NCBI GenBank assembly: GCA_947493035.1
Contig: CANLOW010000015.1
Coordinates: 1 to 35,462, forward strand
Source: an uncultured Aquimarina sp.
GTDB taxonomy: Bacteria > Bacteroidota > Bacteroidia > Flavobacteriales > Flavobacteriaceae
Reading direction: 5' to 3'
Length of the DNA: 35,462 bases
Shown here one piece after another: positions 31,349 to 35,462 of the stretch (the first letter of the stretch is position 1; the number at the start of each line of letters is the position of its first letter). Made by a program: the position numbers and the translations under genes. The notes below the pieces were generated by a model. That model was not told the origin of the DNA. It made no database searches and was given only the letters and a program-made list of their open reading frames with translations.

Positions 31349-34300
31349 ATGAAGAAAAACACCCCTAGCCTTACATCTTTTTTATCTAGAATTTTACTTT
31401 TGATAGTATTCATTTCTAGTTCGGCATATTCACAATGTGGAACAATAACTTTGACTCCTGGAAACTGGGGGTATACAGGAGGGTGGTCTGTAGGAAATCC
31501 AAGTACAAACTTTAATGATAATGCCAGTGGAGATTTATTAACTACTAATATTAACATGCCCACAGGTGTCGATGAAATTCGATTTAATTTTCGAATTGGG
31601 ACAGGAGACTTTAATGGAGCTCAAGGGAGAACAGGGCAGTTAATTATGAGCTTTGGGGGAACGACTTACACCATCTGGAATAACCCATCTAGCGGAATTA
31701 CAGTTACAACTCAATTATTAGGTGGCGCTCAAATTGTTGCAGGTCCTTCTTCTTGGAATCACGGGAATACCCCTAACGCATTGACGAATGTTTCAATCCG
31801 AATTCCTTGGAATAGACCAGGGGGAAGTTACCAGTTACGTTTTGTGTCGAATTCACCAGGGGATGATTGGGGGGTTGCTACGAGTATTACTTATCAAGTA
31901 CCTTGTGTGCTTACTGGTCCAGCAGGTGCAGTATATAATGACAATGGTTTTTTAGGAGGGGTTAAAGGGAATTGCACCGAAGATGGACAGGAGTCTTCAG
32001 TGGGTATTCCAACTACGATGTTTGTAAAATTGATCCCGAATGGTGCTTCGTCAGCATCTATAGCGAGTCAAGTGTTAGCTAATGGTAGTTTTAGTTTATT
32101 ATTACCCAGTAATTCAACAGCAACCTACACCGTTATTCTAGATGATAATAATACCCTTAGTGATATTACCCCAACGTTACCAACAAATTGGACTGGGATG
32201 GCCACTTGGACAGGAACCGTAACTCCGAGTAATGGAAACACAACACCACCCATATCTTTTTGTATTTACGACGGTCGTACCGATACCGATAATGATGGTA
32301 TTGTAGATGCAGAAGATGTAGATGACGATAATGATGGGATACTAGATACGGTAGAAGGAACTACAGATTTTGACACTGATTTAATTCCGAATAGCTTAGA
32401 TATAGATGCAGATAATGATGGGATTCCAGATTATATTGAAGCACAAGATCCTAATTTAATTATTGGACCTTCGTTGGTTGATGCTAATTTTGATGGGTTA
32501 TACGATGTATGGGATCCAGGATTAATACCTATAAATTCAGATACGGATCTCGATCCTAATTATTTGGATTTAGATAGTGATGGGGATGGTTGTCCAGATG
32601 CCTATGAAGCTAATGTCACTGGTGCCATAGCATCTACAATGACCGTCGGAACTTCGTTAAATGTGGGAACAAATGGTTTAGCCGATAGTGTAGAATCACC
32701 AAGCGATAGTGGTTTGATTAATTATACTTTTTCTGATGTGGCTTATAACGCTTTTAATAGTCGTTGTACCGTAATCGATTCGGATACCGATGGAGAGCCA
32801 GACTTAACAGATATTGATGACGATAATGATGGAGTATTAGATGCTACGGAGTCACCAAATTGTTTTTTAAGTTTAGATGAATTTACTTCGATAGCCAATG
32901 TATTTTCTAGCTTAACGAGTCCAGATAATGTAAGTGTACTTACGGACGAGATCAGTTCTTTTACCTATAATTTCAATAGCGGTCAACCCTTAGCAGGGGC
33001 TAATATTTTTACGATAGTTTTTCCAGATCAAGTAGAATTAACAGAATTACTATTAGATAGTAATGGTTCCTACGGAACAGGAGGAACTGCCATTATGCAA
33101 GGTTCTGTAAATGGAGTCAATTGGGTAGATTTAACTTCTATAGCAGTATCGATTGCTACCAATGCCGATAAAATATTTACCGTAGACCAAAATGCAGGCA
33201 GTTACAAATACTTTAGAATACTTGGAGTAGCTACAGCAAATACCACTACAGGAAATACCGCGGAAGTTATTCCGACGATCAATGTGGCCAATTATAATGC
33301 TAGTGAGCATCCAAAAAATACCTGTACGGATAATACCGATGGAGATGCATTTGTGAATCATCTAGATCCCGATAGCGATGGAGATGGTTGTGGTGATGGT
33401 TACGAAGCAGGAGCTACAACAGATCAATCCGCTACTTTTGCTTTTACCAATACCTTGACCAATGGAGAGGATACTAACGGAAACGGATTAGCAGATACGG
33501 TGGAAGATGCCGTAAACGATGGAGAAATCAATTATGCCTCTACCTATTTTAGATTTGCAAATTCTTCAGCTTTAAACTTATGTGCCGATAGTGATAATGA
33601 TGATGTAGGTGATTTAGTAGATATTGATGATGATAATGACGGAACCTTAGATGCTGTCGAAAGTCCAAACTGTTTTTTTACCGAAGACGAAGCGATTCAA
33701 ATTGTAAGCGTGTCAACAGATTTAAATATTCAACCTGGAGAAGATACAAGCTTATTAATTGATGGAGCTACAACAGCTACTTTTAACTTTGTAAATGCCC
33801 AAACAATTAATGTGGGTGATGTGGTGTTTACTATGATCATGCCAACCCCAATTGATTTGGAGACCTTGACCGTACGTAACCGTTTTGCCAATGGTACGTA
33901 TCACTTAGAAGGTTCTCAAGACGGAGTGATCTATCAGCAATTAACTTCTACAGCAATCAATGGAGCGACGAATAGTGCTCGAACTTTTACCGTAGATCAA
34001 AATGCGAATACCTATTTATTTTATAGAATTATAGCGGCAACAGCTGGAAGTACGAATTCAGGATATGTAATTCAAGAAATAGATACCACTAAAGGAACCA
34101 TAGATTATGACCCTAACCTAAATACAAAACCCACCTGTATAGATAATGTAGATGGAGATGCTTTACCGAATCATTTAGATCCCGATAGTGATGGTGATGG
34201 TTGTGGGGATGGATACGAAGCCGGAGCCACAACGGATCAATCAGATACGTTTGCTTTTACTAATACCTTGGCAAATGGAGAGGATACTAATGGAAATGGT

Positions 34301-35462
34301 TTAGCCGATGTCGTGGAAGATGCGGTAAATGATGGAGAAATTAACTATTCTTCAACCTACTTCTTATATGCAAACTCTGACAACTTAGATTTATGTGCAG
34401 ATAACGATAATGATGATGTAGGCGATTTAGATGATATTGATGATGATAATGATGGTATTCCAGATGCCGTTGAAAGTCCAAATTGTTTCTTAACAGCAGA
34501 AGAGGCCATACAAATTTCAGGAATCACAACTCCATTTGATATTCAACCAGGGGAAGATACGAGTCTCTTATTTGATGGAGCCACAACGGCAACATTTAAC
34601 TTTGTAAATGCCCAAACGATAAATATTGGGGATGTATTATTTACGATACAATTTCCAACCCCAGTTGATTTAGGAACGTTGACGGTACTAAATCGTTTTG
34701 CCAATGGAACTTATCAATTAGAAGCGTCAAAAGATGGGGTGAATTACCAACAAGTAACCACAACGGCTGTAACAGGGAGTACAAACAATGCAAGAGTGTT
34801 TACTATCGACCAGAATATAGATACGTATTCATTTTATAGCATAGTTGCAGAAACCGCAGGTTCTACAAATTCAGGATATATCATTCAAGAAATACAAACT
34901 ACTAAAGGGGCATTGTCTTATGACCCTAGCTTGAATCCAAAACAAGTGTGTACCGACGATATTGACAGTGATGGTATTTATAATCATTTAGATCTAGATA
35001 GTGATGGTGATGGTTGTCCTGATGCAGAAGAAGGCGGTGTGTTAAATATTACGGGGTTAACCACAGGAGATTTAGTAAATACTGGTGGTACAACTGCAGG
35101 TGTTGCGAATTCGAGATTTGTATTTGTGAGTCCAGCTAACGATACTAATGGAGATGGACTGTTTGACGGAGCTGACGGAAGTACTATCGACGGAAGTCCA
35201 GAGTATACCAATACGTATTATCTGGCAGCCTCAGCCGTTTTAGATGCCTGCGCAGATTTTGATAATGATGGAGTTGGTGATTTAGTAGATATAGATGATG
35301 ATAATGATGGAATTTTAGATACGGTAGAATTAGGTTGTGGTTTTGGAATCTCTAGTAATACAGCTCAGACCAATACAGCTAATGCCCAGAGTGTTGCTGG
35401 TCAATTTACAAACGGAAGTGCAGTTGCAGATTATACGGTAAACTTTACAGATGTGAATGTGG
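31349..35462 (+). CDS. Second giant F5/8-TSP3 secreted protein (3' partial)
   Basis: The ATG at 31349 opens a frame that reaches the window end (1371 codons seen). I checked the frame at the start and at 33602 and 35282, where the DIDDDNDG repeats read in phase. The N-terminus is a signal peptide (about 1-29, ending SSSAYSQ). A beta-sandwich domain follows (about 30-190, CGTITLTPGNWGYTGG...), then a small immunoglobulin-like domain (about 190-305, GAVYNDNGFLGG...). From about residue 308 TSP3 linkers alternate with discoidin-like modules (SPNCFLSLDEF near 32850, SPNCFFTEDEA near 33665, SPNCFLTAEEA near 34470). Each module closes with a cysteine before a D-rich linker. It shares architecture and the upstream element with the preceding giant gene, so the two are tandem paralogues. 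Whether it ends in a T9SS sorting domain cannot be seen here. A Ca-dependent surface binding role is inferred. Confidence 0.9.
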   Translation, partial: MKKNTPSLTSFLSRILLLIVFISSSAYSQCGTITLTPGNWGYTGGWSVGNPSTNFNDNASGDLLTTNINMPTGVDEIRFNFRIGTGDFNGAQGRTGQLIMSFGGTTYTIWNNPSSGITVTTQLLGGAQIVAGPSSWNHGNTPNALTNVSIRIPWNRPGGSYQLRFVSNSPGDDWGVATSITYQVPCVLTGPAGAVYNDNGFLGGVKGNCTEDGQESSVGIPTTMFVKLIPNGASSASIASQVLANGSFSLLLPSNSTATYTVILDDNNTLSDITPTLPTNWTGMATWTGTVTPSNGNTTPPISFCIYDGRTDTDNDGIVDAEDVDDDNDGILDTVEGTTDFDTDLIPNSLDIDADNDGIPDYIEAQDPNLIIGPSLVDANFDGLYDVWDPGLIPINSDTDLDPNYLDLDSDGDGCPDAYEANVTGAIASTMTVGTSLNVGTNGLADSVESPSDSGLINYTFSDVAYNAFNSRCTVIDSDTDGEPDLTDIDDDNDGVLDATESPNCFLSLDEFTSIANVFSSLTSPDNVSVLTDEISSFTYNFNSGQPLAGANIFTIVFPDQVELTELLLDSNGSYGTGGTAIMQGSVNGVNWVDLTSIAVSIATNADKIFTVDQNAGSYKYFRILGVATANTTTGNTAEVIPTINVANYNASEHPKNTCTDNTDGDAFVNHLDPDSDGDGCGDGYEAGATTDQSATFAFTNTLTNGEDTNGNGLADTVEDAVNDGEINYASTYFRFANSSALNLCADSDNDDVGDLVDIDDDNDGTLDAVESPNCFFTEDEAIQIVSVSTDLNIQPGEDTSLLIDGATTATFNFVNAQTINVGDVVFTMIMPTPIDLETLTVRNRFANGTYHLEGSQDGVIYQQLTSTAINGATNSARTFTVDQNANTYLFYRIIAATAGSTNSGYVIQEIDTTKGTIDYDPNLNTKPTCIDNVDGDALPNHLDPDSDGDGCGDGYEAGATTDQSDTFAFTNTLANGEDTNGNGLADVVEDAVNDGEINYSSTYFLYANSDNLDLCADNDNDDVGDLDDIDDDNDGIPDAVESPNCFLTAEEAIQISGITTPFDIQPGEDTSLLFDGATTATFNFVNAQTINIGDVLFTIQFPTPVDLGTLTVLNRFANGTYQLEASKDGVNYQQVTTTAVTGSTNNARVFTIDQNIDTYSFYSIVAETAGSTNSGYIIQEIQTTKGALSYDPSLNPKQVCTDDIDSDGIYNHLDLDSDGDGCPDAEEGGVLNITGLTTGDLVNTGGTTAGVANSRFVFVSPANDTNGDGLFDGADGSTIDGSPEYTNTYYLAASAVLDACADFDNDGVGDLVDIDDDNDGILDTVELGCGFGISSNTAQTNTANAQSVAGQFTNGSAVADYTVNFTDVNV
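33301..34960 (+). repeat. Tandem duplication of a ~813-bp TSP3 plus discoidin module
   Basis: Two successive modules of about 271 aa are strikingly alike. Both read HLDPDSDGDGCGDGYEAG, then NGEDTNGNGLAD, VEDAVNDGEINY, ESPNCF, IQPGEDTSLL, TFNFVNAQTIN, NRFANGTY and GSTNSGY. The anchor GGAGATG lies at 33341 in one and 34154 in the next, giving the 813-base offset. It is a recent in-frame duplication within the second giant gene. Confidence 0.8.

Overview
The window looks like chromosome of a marine-type member of the Bacteroidota, most likely family Flavobacteriaceae. The sequence is AT-rich and starts mostly lack Shine-Dalgarno sites. It encodes a type B type IX secretion (T9SS) C-terminal domain, a PorP/SprF protein with an OmpA/PD40 partner, a fused E1 alpha/beta 2-oxoacid dehydrogenase and giant thrombospondin type 3 (TSP3) calcium-binding surface proteins. 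I cannot name the species.

Region 1 (1-10190, + strand) is a three-gene surface-adhesin locus. It opens inside a giant acidic TSP3 protein (at least 2391 codons in view) that ends in a gliding-motility-associated CHU_C-type sorting domain. A PorP/SprF-like outer-membrane protein and an OmpA/PD40 protein follow. This is the usual layout for a type B T9SS cargo with its dedicated partner genes.

Region 2 (10191-11670) is a scar. It holds two near-identical 3' segments, each with its own terminator hairpin, then the left end of an insertion sequence with a truncated transposase, which runs into the 3' end of a DUF2459-type gene on the other strand. A perfect 21-bp inverted repeat lies upstream of that gene.

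Region 3 (11670-21592) is housekeeping. On the minus strand are a SPOR-domain membrane protein and a tightly spaced run, in transcription order: LOG-family hydrolase, degenerate M1-like outer-membrane protein, fused E1 dehydrogenase and RecQ. The mazG gene is divergent on the plus strand.

Region 4 (21593-35462, + strand) has two tandem giant secreted proteins of the same architecture: a signal peptide, then alternating TSP3 linkers and discoidin (F5/8 type C)-like beta-sandwich modules bracketed by cysteines. The first is 2692 aa and ends without a recognisable T9SS signal. The second runs off the window. Each is preceded by a long non-coding stretch, and both upstream regions share a conserved promoter-like element with identical internal spacing. 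The second gap also holds a decayed RelE/ParE-type toxin gene. The least explained parts of the window are these two leaders, the structured GC-richer stretch after mazG, and the seven-fold super-repeat of the first giant protein, in which arginine occurs once per repeat.
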